Below, in pieces: positions 1 through 10,639 of a DNA stretch of 64,000 nt. The position numbers and the translations under genes are program-made. The notes under the pieces are model-generated. The model made no database searches, was not told where the DNA came from, and saw only the letters and a list, made by a program, of their open reading frames with translations. The stretch's first letter is position 1. Every line of letters begins with the position of its first letter. This DNA is from Mortierella alpina (Eukaryota; Mortierellomycota; Mortierellomycetes; Mortierellales; Mortierellaceae): contig JANATF010000003.1 of the NCBI GenBank assembly GCA_029449245.1, positions 2,542,001-2,606,000 of the forward strand. Reading direction: 5' to 3'.

Positions 1-526
1 ACATCTTCAATAGTAGCCAGCTCTGGCCAAATTTTCGGTGCTATCCTCACACGCGACTACATGAAACGCGCACTTCTCAGGTCCACCTCGCGACTGCGTG
101 TTGCGCCTATTTTCGGCTGGCCAACGACCGCATTGTTCCTGTACTACGTTAAACCTGAACATGTACCTTCGGCTGGCGCGCGACTACGTATGGCGCCCAT
201 TTCCCTCTTCCTGTGATTATAGAGTTCATACATTGATCTGGGTAGTAGTCAGGACACTTACTTAAATACTCACTCGTCTCAATGGCTATCTCACCATCAC
301 ACCGCACACTCGTCCTCACCTTTGACTATTGAGTTTACAAATGTCACCACCCTACATGGCGAACACTTTGTGTGAGAACGAGTCCTTACTGGAAACCAAT
401 AGAGCTGGTGAGGCGCAATATTCAGCTGTGGGGCTATTTTTTTGTTTTCGCAGTGTCACTTCTCATGCTCTCTCGATGACTACACAGGCGCCACCAATGC
501 GAAGAGAATTGCACGCAGCGTGAAGA
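1..526. other. non-coding left edge with short imperfect repeats
   Basis: No convincing gene. A motif of the form cgcgactac/gcg followed by tggcgccc/ttgcgcct recurs around 51, 90 and 178, giving a loose direct repeat. The right end would be the promoter of the decayed aminopeptidase that follows. Confidence 0.4.
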
Positions 527-2554
527 CACGAAGGGCTTTGCAAAATGGCCTTGTCAACTCCGCTCTCCTGGTTGTCGCTACCGTCTTACTCCTGTTTCCC
601 GTGGATGCACAGCAAGGTATTTATCTTGACAAGCGCCCACTCGACACGATCCAAAGATCCTCCGTGCATCTGCCAAGTCTGTTACGCAATTATATCTACA
701 GATCTCACCACTTCCTCACCCTATGCCATTAAAACGTATACCCCCACCGCCAAATGCCACAGTTAAGAAGCCCGTGAATACTCTTACAGATTCGCCTTTT
801 GCAAAAGATTTGCAAACATCTGCCATCGTTGCACATTTGGAGCAGCTTTACACCATAGCGCTCAAGCACAACAATAGTCGCTCTGTCCTGAATGGATACA
901 TGGACTCTGCTGAGTATTGCAGTCGCAATTGAGAGCAAACGGCGCCGACTTTTGTGATCTCAGCACGCAAGAGTTCAAAGTCCTCGTCTGGGAGCAGCTG
1001 GAGGAGCCGCAGCTGTCGATTTTGGAGAATGGCAGGGATAGAGTCCCGGTTAAGTACAAGGACAAGGTCGATTTTCAATGTGAGTTTGAGGGAAAGTATG
1101 GAGGGACAAAAGATGCAGTTGATTGGATCGCAACTATGGTTACTAACGTGCTTTTCATTGAAGCTTTAAAGTATGGCGGCCCCTCAGCCTCCTTGGTGAA
1201 CCAGGCTGTCCAAGAGGTCCCTAATTATGGGTGCAACGCTTCGGACTACAGTGAAGTTAAGGGCATGATTGCAGTGCTGGGGCACCCTCTCGCCAAGTGC
1301 AGTTATCAGATTGCTACCATCCACGCACAGAAGGTAACTAAAGGCGCATGCCACTGTGTTCGAGTTACGTGTATGTATTTGCAGATGTCCTGACGTGAGT
1401 GCTTTTTCTTATTGACATACCGTCCTGCGAGAGAGGCTGGCGCGACGGGGGTGCTGTTCCACAATACACCAACGATGGATTTTCTGGTAAGCCTCAGCGC
1501 TCAGGACTCATGGAAAGAAGGTGAACCTCTGATATCGATCCCCGCCATGACCACCACGCATTCGTTGGGGTCGACTCTCCATCAAAATAAGTCCTCGATA
1601 CTGGCCAATTTGACGACAGTGAACTTGCAAAAAGTGGAGACGACCATCAATGTTTTGTGCACTACAAAGAGTGGGCAGGCGAATAACACCATCGTGATCG
1701 GTGCTCATTTGGACTCTGTTCCTGCGGGGCCAGGGATCAATGACAATGGATCTGGATCCAATACGGTGTTGGAGATTGCGCTGACCCTGGCCAGGAACAT
1801 CGGACGATACCCCTTTGAGATCAAGACCAGGCTAGTCTTTGCATGATGGGGAGCAGAGGAAATCGGACTGCTTGCAGTGCTTGGATCCAAACATTATGTT
1901 CGTGAACTGGAGGCTCAGGGGGAGGACGCCAAGCGTAAGGTGGCTCTCAACCTGAACTTTGACATGCTCGCCAGCCCCAACTATGTGCCTTTTGTATGTA
2001 TTGTCTGCTGCTTGCGCTATATCCATGCTCGCAGAAGGTACAATAAGTAATGATCTTTGATGATGCGCACTTTTAGATCTTCAATGGCACATCGGCGCCT
2101 GGCCCGCTCATTGTCCCTTCAACCAAAATCGAACATCTCTTCAGCGAGTACTTCGCACTGCACAAGAAGGACTTTGAAGAACTTAGGCCTCTCCACCAAG
2201 GCTCAGACCATGCGTCATTCACGAACAAAGGATTCCCTATCGGAGGTCTAGAGACGGGAACGGACAACAACAAAAGTGGAAGAATCGAAGCGGTTTGGTG
2301 GGGTAGCAGGCAAACCATGGGATGCATGCTATCGTAAGAGGTAAAGAATTAGACGATATGTTTTTGTCAAGGCACATGCAATCAAAGTGATCAGCTAGCT
2401 ACTCATGGCGTTACGTTATTATTGTAGCTGCGACGATGTGCACAATATAAACGAGGAGGCATTGGAGTTCATGTCGCAAGCAGTACTCTATGCTACGACC
2501 AAGCTGGCTGCAGCAGGCAACCTCCGCGACTGGCTTTGGGACAGCTCTGTTTAA
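527..2554 (+). pseudogene. decayed M28 family metallo-aminopeptidase (aminopeptidase Y-like)
   Basis: Pieces of a secreted M28 zinc aminopeptidase follow in order: a signal-peptide-like hydrophobic stretch ending VDAQQ (about 548-615), an N-terminal helix (about 770-915), a PA-like region (917-1500), and the catalytic core with zinc-site motifs HLDSVPAGPGINDNG (about 1705-1750), WGAEEIGL (about 1847-1870) and NFDM (about 1957). The C-terminal exon, from about 2429, reads CDDVHNINEEALEF and ends at TAA 2552-2554. The frame is broken repeatedly: the only nearby ATG (545) is out of frame with the signal peptide; a frameshift lies near 915; the stretch 1384-1430 does not join cleanly; TGA at 844-846 of the second kilobase (1844-1846) replaces the first Trp of the expected WWGAEE; another frameshift lies near 2280, before FGGVAGKPWDACY. 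Introns are still visible (about 1334-1383, 1993-2075, 2340-2428). M28 enzymes of this type release N-terminal amino acids from peptides outside the cell or in the vacuole. With this many lesions it is almost certainly inactive. Confidence 0.8.
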
Positions 2555-2737
2555 ATGCTATGAAAATGCTATGAGCAGCGACATAAAACGCTTAGGTACT
2601 ATAGCACTTTTCGACCAAGTCTTCAATCAAAATCTCGTTGATTGTATGGATATCGTTATTGGTGTTTAAATATGGGGGTTACTATGGTACAGGGGTTGGG
2701 GGTGGGGGCACTAGGCATATCATATCTGTACTAGATA

Positions 2738-4679
2738 TTACTCAAAGACAGAGCAGCGGTCCAAAACAGCATCGGGGGCTGATACAAGGACCCAACTGCG
2801 GATGGTGATGTAGAGCGTGAAGATCATGGCGATGATGCCGACAACACCCAGGATGATATCCAAGACCTTGGCCCTCGTCGTCTTTGCGCACACCTTGTAA
2901 TGGAACATGGCTGGGAAGATGAAGCAAAGGGGCATGCAGGCAACACTGCCGACAAACGACACGAACTTGTCCAGGTTGGGACCTCCAACAGCGAAACTGA
3001 CGAGCGCACAGACACAGATGAGGACCACACGGACGGCGTTCTTCATCATCTTGACCTTGGTTTCATTGCCTCCGGAGCGCGTGCCAAAGAATCCAGTCTC
3101 GATAATCTTGGACGCAGGAGATAACATCAGAGGCACGGAGAGGATCATGGCGAGCGAGTACAGGATCTCGACCGTGATGGTCCAGCCAGACTCGATAGGC
3201 AGGTTCAAGATCACAATCGTTTGGACGTTGCTACCAAAGCTAGAGTAGCAGAGTGCACCGACACTGGCAAAGATGAGGGCGACCACCGTAATGGTCATAG
3301 CAAGAACGCGAGGGAACTTCTCGGGCTCTGCCATGGATTCCGTAATGGGGATGACTACATACGAGGTGAGATAGTTTGTTTTTCAAATTCGTTAGTGAAA
3401 TGTGTTGACTTCATAATATGTATAATGAAAGCACCATTATTATGCGCATAGCCATGGGTGTCACTCATGGTATGGAATGAACACTCACCAAGACCGATGC
3501 CTTCAAAGGAGAAAACGGCAGTTCCGATAAACAGAGCAAAGTCATCGCGGTTAAACAGGGTGATGTTGGGACCCAGACCATTGACGGCCAGGTTGTTGAT
3601 GCTGTAGTACCAGAGGTAGACAATGCCAAAGATGATGAACAGGTTGGCAAGCATGCTGGGCATCGAGAGAATCGACATTCTGCGGATCAGGACCAAAGGG
3701 ATGAGGACGACCAGAGGGATCAGGATATAGTATTTCTCCTGGATGCCATGAAACTTGCATTTCGTGAAGGTCTGCACGACCGCGTCAATATTCTGTGAGA
3801 CGAAAATCAGGTAGGCACAGCAGAAGCCGATCTGGGAGAGAGCAACAGACACCAACACAGCGAGACGCATGTATTTGCCAAAGAGGACCAGTCCAATGTC
3901 CTGGAAGTTCTCACGGATGACCAGACGGACCTGGACCAGCATCAGGAACGAGATGCAGCAGATGGTGGCGACAAAGGCGATCAACAAGCAGGAGAAAAGA
4001 ATACCTGGAAAATTATCAGTGAAAGGACATTAAAAAAAAAAAAAAAATATTAGTCCACAACGTCCTAGAAATGAAAACAAAATGTGCAGATCTGCAAAAC
4101 AAAATGAACCTTACCCCCGTTCATGAACGCTTTGGGCAGGAAGAGCACACCTGTGCCTACAAAAGCCTTTCCAAGCAGCAAACTGGCTTTCCAAGGAGTC
4201 ACCGTGCCACGAGGACGCACATCATCGGCAACAGAGGGATAATCATTCACCATGTCCTCGTGGATGAGCATGCTAGGGCGGGTCGATCCAGGCACGACTA
4301 CCTTTTCATTGGACGGTGAGATGAACGAAGGTGCCTTTGTGCTTCTGGGACGCGATGAGGACGAGGACGAAGAGCCAGGTGCACCCTTCTCTGCCAGGGA
4401 GTGACCGTCCTCCTCAGCATCAGAGACAGTGTGAGATCCCTGTCCTCCGTAGTTCTCAAACATGTTGGCGTACTCAGAATTGGTCCTGGCGAGCCATGAG
4501 GCAGGTCGCGAACCTGCACGAGAACCGGGACGAGAGGAAGAATGACGGGTGCGAGAGTTGGTTCTTGAGCCTGGGTTTGAGCGGACAGGCGGGAGAGTGA
4601 TGCTCTGGCCGTTGTTGTTGTTGATGGAGCTGTTCACGTCCAATTGAACTGAACGACCGCGCTCTTGACTTTCGCTCAT
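2738..4679 (-). CDS. AAAP-family amino acid transporter (vacuolar AVT3/4- or SLC36-like)
   Basis: Proton-coupled amino acid transporter of the amino acid/auxin permease family, in fungi usually in the vacuolar membrane and exporting neutral amino acids. Exons are 4115-4679, 3489-4004 and 2738-3354, giving 565 residues in an unbroken frame with GT-AG introns. Residues 1-160 are a Ser/Arg/Gly-rich hydrophilic tail, as in Avt3/Avt4. The first membrane segment contains LLLGKAFVGTGVLFLPKAF (about 166-184), the AAAP signature, followed by about ten further hydrophobic helices ending near the C-terminus. The start is the first ATG of the long open frame. It lies just left of, and on the same strand as, a second AAAP gene at 7.4-9.3 kb, but the two are too different to be a recent duplication. 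Family is certain; substrate and membrane are inferred. Confidence 0.9.
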
Positions 4680-7417
4680 GACAGGTTATTAAACAGATTG
4701 TACCGCGTGAAACAGGAGTGGTGGGTGGAGAGGTGGGGTGAGGAGAGAGGGAGAAGGTGAGGAGCCTGGTGTGGGGGGAGCAGGATCGGGGTGTAAAGGC
4801 GTGCGAAGCGAAGGGGTTGCTTAGGAGGATGTGAATGACTGTGGAAGGCGAGGCGATGGGTGAAAAGCTAGTACTGTAGTAGGTTCAACGATACTTGAGG
4901 GAGAAAGAAAGAAAGAGAGAAAATGGGAGCGGTGCCGGCTGTAGTTTTATATCCGAGAGGAGACGGAGCAGACCTCAGAGAATCAGACACCGACCACTTT
5001 CTCCTTTCTCAGCTCTTTGGCAGCACAGTACGCTCAGAAGTGCCAAAAGGGCGAAATAGAATATCAAATGAACCCCCTGCCAGACCTGAAGAATGACTCC
5101 AAAAGGATACTGATCGGCAATATCCCGCAAAGGAGGTCCTCGGCACCAGTCCAAGATGTGTACCCTACCCACGAACAAGATTGCTTTATTGCTTACTTAC
5201 GAAGAAAAGTAGCTGCATTGCATTGCCCTGGCTAACCTCGGCAGAACGCCTCGACGTTTGTTATTGTTTTCTATTTTGTTCGTCGCCAGCCTGAGTCCTA
5301 TTTCCCGACCTATTAACAGTTTATCTCTTTTTTTTTTTCCTTATTTTTTCTTCTGCGAAGGGGTTTGAAATGGTCCAGGGGTCTCCAAATCGCCACGAGA
5401 GCCACGGAGCCTGTATCAGAGTACTCGTGGCAGGGTGTCCCTAGACTATTCCATAAGAAGTGTTCGGGAATTGTCTGCAAGTACAGTCAATTATGAAAGC
5501 AACACATGCATCCCGTCTCATTTGCATGCAGAAGGTGTCTTTGTCTTGCATTCTTCCACTGCCCAAGTTGTGCGCAGAGCTGCTTCTTATGCAGCATTCC
5601 CTCCTTCTGAACAACCAACAGCCTCGCAAACGTTTCTCGTTTGGAGTCATGCCTATTTGCTTTTCTTTTTCTGGTACTGCGGGAGAGTACAAACACGTCT
5701 TAGTGTGATGTCGGGCTGCAGGTCTTGTTTTCGTGTTGTTGACAAATACTCCAGAGGCTATATACAGGTTTATTGTTCAACCAAAAAATATGATCTGGGT
5801 AGCACACATCTCTAACTGACAAATGAATCGCTCCAACGGCTTCACATAAAATAAAGAACCCGCACCCGCCTTCCACAATGGCTGAAGAAAAGCAGACTAA
5901 GGTACTCCTCCTCCTCCTTGGAGAAGCATTAAGAATGAGAGCCGCCCTTGGCCAATCAGAAAAGTATGCCCTTTTGAGTCGAACAAAACACCCATAAGAG
6001 GTACCGGGCAATCAACATTCAGACACCGATGTGCAAGAGTATTTCTCCATTTCTCAATTGCCCCGCCGGAACACCTCCTTCTGAAGTATACATATTTTTA
6101 TATATTTTTTTTTCTTGATCGGTCACAATCAATGCAAGGTCCAGGGGTGCCAATCACAGGCGCCGCCTTCCATTTTTTGCGTAGCCAAAATGGGTGTTCA
6201 AAAGGACAAAACGGCCATTTTGCAGCCTTTTAGCCAGCCCTCTTGTCTTTTCGCCTCTCTCGACTTCCCTGTCGGCCACTCACGTTGAGTTCCTACTGTT
6301 CCCCCACCTTCATGACGAAGGGGAGCATGCGGAAAGGCTCTAATGAGACATTTATTTTACTTCAAAGACGGGAGGTGGAGCAGCGTGGTATTCTCGGCTT
6401 TACGCTGTTCCAGAAATGGTGCAGAGGAGGCAAGCAACGTGAACGAAAAGAGTAAGGTTACCATATCCACAATCGTATTGTAGTTCGTACGGATTGCCTG
6501 CTCGAGGTCGTACTCTAAGTAGTTAATTCAGTACCAGAAAAAAGACATCCGACAGCGCTGGAAGCGGAATGCAGGAAGCAAGCGGCCATGCCCGATGTCC
6601 CCCCTTCTTGCCCCTCTCTCAGTTTTTCAGGCACCAAAAACCATTAGTGCAATTTTTTTTCGCAGATCTGTACCCTGTGTATGGCTCGTTATGTTTAGGC
6701 CTAAGCGTTTGTTTGTTGTGCATCGCTTTTGTTGTGAGTGCTGACACCCTTTTGCTGCCATTGTTGTTGGTGTGCCCCTCCAGCGGTTCCTGGCTCAATT
6801 TGTGGATCGGCCAATCAACGTGCACCTCTGCGCCATCTGATGTCACTTTCATTTTTTTGTACACCCACTGAACCGAGCGTGGGTGAAATTTGGGGCGGGG
6901 TCGCCAAGTTCCCCTCTCGTCGCTATCGGAAAAAAAAATATGCGCGTGCCTGGATGATGCTGATCTGTCTAGTTGGAAGAAAGGAGCACTCCAGTTGCTC
7001 CAGCTCACGTCTAATCCCGGGCAAAGGCAGCCTTATCAGTTTGCTCGCGTGAGGGTGAGCAAACGTCGTGGAGGGCGCAAGATCCCGATCCAAGCTCATT
7101 AAAAACGTAAAAAAAAAAGAAAAAGAAAAGACAAGGTCGCATGCGCACGCATATATGACTTAAAGATCCACTGGAGCTTTTACAGATAAAAAGGCTCTGC
7201 AATTACTTCATGGGTACCTCGGGCACAGTGAGGAAACATGCTGCGAAGTTTGAAAACCATCGCTAATACGAGAGCTCTATTTTTGTCTATACTTTTTTTA
7301 TATATACATGTGTAGCCGACGGAGCGCCTGCCTGATGCAAGAAGAATGCTTGGAAAAAAAATCTGGCAGGAGGGAATGGATAAGAAAAAAAGGAAGGAAT
7401 GATTGAGAAATCTTGAT
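4680..7417. other. long intergenic region between the two transporter genes
   Basis: 2.7 kb with only short random open frames. The left part (4680-5000) is purine-rich and is the likely 5' leader and promoter of the transporter at 2738-4679. The right end is the 3' flank of the transporter at 7418-9341. Homopolymer A/T runs occur near 5330, 6100, 6655 and 7110. No RNA gene or mobile element is recognisable. Confidence 0.45.
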
Positions 7418-9341
7418 CTATCTGCGCTGAAAATCATCGATCAAATGCCTCACTGCATCATAAGTGCCAAAGACCATGGCGATCAAGCCAACGACAAGTA
7501 TGAATACAGCCCATAGTCTGAAGCCCCAGCCCGCATTCGTCAGTCCTCCCAGGCGATAATAGCACATCATGGGCATCACAAACACAAGCAGACAAGTTGT
7601 CATGGCACCGAGTAGATCCATGACATCTCCAAAGAATGGTACAACTGAGGACACCAAGCCGACGAGTAACATGATAAGGGTCCGAGGAATTGCGCGCTTG
7701 AGGAATTGAAATTGGATCGAGCCTGCAGCGAAGTGAGGCAACCGTAATAGTATCGACTCTTCTAGCATCATGGCCAAGGACGTGAGGAGGATTGGCGACG
7801 CGAGAAGTACATGCAGCGTAATAAATGAATTCGCCGTGACAGAGAGGACACCTATTCATGGCACACTTTTGTCAGTATCTGGATGGTTCATCATGAAAGG
7901 TGGTCATCATTTCGATGTTCCGTACTTACCACGAGGTAGGTTTCTCAGAACAGGGCTCCTTGTATCGTCTCCGAAAGCCGCATATCCTGCTATTGCAATG
8001 GCAAAATACATCACACAGCAGATGGAGAGCGCGACCCAAAGGGCCTTGGTCCAACTGCGTGGGTAGCGCATGCTCTGCTCAATGTGTGGATAAACAACGT
8101 TACCACCATAGGCAAAAGAAATGGTTGCGAATGAGAGCGGCAGCTTTGTCCAGTCGACCAGTTTGTGCATCACAGGTGCTCTAGCAGCGTGGTGCAGAGC
8201 CATCTCAGCCGAAACTCCGATCGAGATACAGACAACAGCGAACGTGGCGAGGGATCCCAGGACGCTATGAACAGAGTAAGATACCTCGGTCAGAAAACAA
8301 GGTGCACATCGTGAACACGCGTGCTGGGGATGCAGGGTGATGGTGTGCTCCTGACTATGTTGACATCCATACCTTAACAACGCAACCTCCTTCATGGTCT
8401 TTGTGAAAATGAGGCAAGCCCAGACGAACAAGCTGCAGCCTATAACGTAGAAGTGGATGGGTTCGCTTGCCGAAGTATAATCCCGGAGCATCGCTTCGAT
8501 CAACGTCGCGGACAGGATAATATAGAGCACTGCACACCCAAAGAGGTTGACAGCTACGATCCCGTAGGTGAACATGTGGCCCATCTTGCCATATGTGTCT
8601 CGTGCAATATCCTGGTATGAGGGCCGCCTCTTGGTCCTAAAGGTGCCTCTCATCTCAATGAGTAAGCCAAAGAACGGAATACCAAATAGCACACGCTCAG
8701 AGGTAATCACATACTTGGGCGGCAACACTTACGTTTTGAGATATAGACTCTCTATGAGGATCTGGCCTGTAAACGCTGACATGAAGAGGGCCAGCAAGAT
8801 GGCTGAAGTCCCCAACCAGCCAGACTGAGCCACGGCCCGTGGCATGCCGAGGGTCCCTGTTCCTCCTACGACGCAACTACGAAAGGCATCTGCATGTCAG
8901 CCTTTGCTGAAAAGGTAAAAACTAAAGATGTAGGCGAGTCCCGGTCATTTGCAAAGCTTACACGAGGTTGGCAATCGTTTTGAAGGTGCTAACTCCATCC
9001 GCATGCGTGCGCCGCAAGCCTAATCCTTGATCTTCCGGCATCCCGTGTTGGCCTCCTTGAGGAGCGGCAAGGCTGTCGCCTATGGATCCCGCATCCAGCA
9101 ACTTCGCCTCTTTTCCTGGAAATGGGTTGGATCCAGAGTCTACCATGGTAGAGTCCGAGTCGCATGTCGATCCAGACGCACGTCGACTGAACCATGAGGA
9201 TGAGCTATGGCTGCTCTCCTTCAACAATGGCATCATGGTTGTTGGCGTGGCTGCTGTCTTAGGTGCATCGTAGGGCGATGCACGTCCCTCTACATTGATG
9301 ACCCCATCCTCCACATCCAGTGCCAACGAGGAGTGTGTCAT
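7418..9341 (-). CDS. AAAP-family amino acid transporter (AVT1-like)
   Basis: Second member of the amino acid/auxin permease family. Five exons (8962-9341, 8733-8876, 8373-8636, 7930-8264, 7418-7851) give 518 residues with every junction in frame. Residues 1-125 are hydrophilic and Ser/Gly-rich. The first helix carries VGGTGTLGMPRAVAQSGW (about 130-147), the place where AAAP proteins have their unwound GxGxLxxP segment. About ten more membrane helices follow, including FAYGGNVVYPHIEQSM in the middle, a conserved region of Avt1 and lysine-histidine transporters. Yeast Avt1 loads neutral amino acids and His into the vacuole using the proton gradient; the same role is inferred here. The ATG at 9341 opens the only long frame upstream of the first donor. 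Confidence 0.9.
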
Positions 9342-9570
9342 TCACGAATGACCGAAGGGAGCCAAACGGAAGAGAGCCGTTGGTGTAAACTAGTCTTGGA
9401 GTTGGGATAGAACGGAACAGAGCTAAAGTGCACGGGGATCTGGGAGGGTGCTCTATGCGTGGCAGATCGGGAATGGAACCAAGAAGCGAGTAAAGGGTGC
9501 AGAGGGACAAGAGGAGCGACAGCGTGCAAGGAGACAGAAAACAGAGAATGGAAAGAGAGAAGGAGCCAAA

Positions 9571-9599
9571 GAAAGAAAGAAAGAAAGAAAGAAAGAAAA
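9571..9599. repeat. (GAAA)n microsatellite
   Basis: About seven copies of gaaa in the purine-rich leader just upstream of the AVT1-like gene; on the transcribed strand it is a pyrimidine (CTTT) tract. Confidence 0.9.
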
Positions 9600-9928
9600 G
9601 TGGGTGAGGGACAGCATGCAACAGCGAAATCTTCTATGAGACTCTACGCGGTCTGCCCGCCATGTCTCATATCGCGCATTATGCGAAAAAAAGGCGTCGG
9701 TGTGAACCAAGACAGCAAACTGTCTCCCCAGACACTCATACGCACATTACAGCTGGCTTGTTCAAAGGCGTGTCAATAACCCTATAGCGTGTGCACTACA
9801 GCCCCGTCCGAATCAGTCTGCCGAGAAACTATTTGAGGGGATCGAACGACTGAACTATGCAGCTGTATGAGACTGTGGTAATGTCAGAATACCTCAAAAG
9901 TTCGGAAAAAACAACTTGAAATGACAGT

Positions 9929-10085
9929 GACATGCCGAGATGTCATTTTATCTTTTGAGCCGCAGGATAATATGACAATTGAATGTCAATCTAGCATCCA
10001 GAAAGAAAGATAAAGTGACATTACCACTCTTGCTGCCATGTCATATTATCCTTTGAGATCCAGGCTATTATGACATTGATTGTCA
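9929..10085. repeat. two related stem-loop-like sequences with shared 14-bp inverted arms
   Basis: The 14-mer aggataatatgaca at 9964-9977 is the exact reverse complement of the 14-mer at 10039-10052. Each also sits in its own imperfect palindrome: tgtcattttatct...aggataatatgaca around 9938-9977 and tgtcatattatcct...ctattatgaca around 10039-10075. The result is two similar hairpins about 100 bp apart in non-coding DNA. It could be a miniature transposon remnant or a duplicated regulatory hairpin. The rest of 9342-10520 shows no gene. Confidence 0.6.
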
Positions 10086-10524
10086 GGAATTCCACTCTGC
10101 TGCTGGAGAACTGGTCTGGCGGAATGGTTGGTAAATATGAGCACAGCCACGATGGGAGCCTTTGGGGACCGAGGACCATCACGCTGGTCAAGTAGGGTGC
10201 GAATGGATCTAGCTTCTGTTTATCCCTCCGAGAATGCCTCCGCACGTTATAAGAGCTGCATCGCCCCGGAGTGTGCATCTTTTACGCAGCCAAGACCTGG
10301 GGGTCATCTCTGAGTTCTTGAAAGCAGGGATATTCTTTCCAGCCCCTTGTATTCAACTTTCAGTATGGTGCTACTTTCGCCGAGACACTGCATCTCTGGG
10401 AACGTCCTACTCCAAGAAAGATCACCTCTGGTGTTAGTAAAAGCTGGCAGTTAACGGGGGGCCCTGCAGATCTGCGGTTATAGTGCAGAGCCCAAGCCCT
10501 CTTCAGCATCAATCTTTTCGTACT

Positions 10525-10635
10525 TCCAGCATGCGTGTAAGCTGAGCAATGGGTCAGTGAAGATCATGGCATCAAGACGGTACCAAAAAATCGCATGTTC
10601 AATCAGGCACAAGCACGGTTTGATATCGCAAAGGG
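10525..10635 (-). repeat. left flank of the satellite array, inverted copy of the right flank
   Basis: Read on the minus strand, this segment runs tttgcgatatcaaaccgtgc ... gattttttggtacc ... atgatcttcactgaccca. That matches, in the opposite orientation, two segments right of the array at 15145-15220 and 15364-15510. It marks the left boundary of the repeat domain. Confidence 0.75.
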
Positions 10636-10639
10636 CCTT

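Noticed and set aside
5017-5815. Possible small proteins in the 4.7-7.4 kb gap
   Set aside because: Short frames on both strands without signal, domain or intron support.
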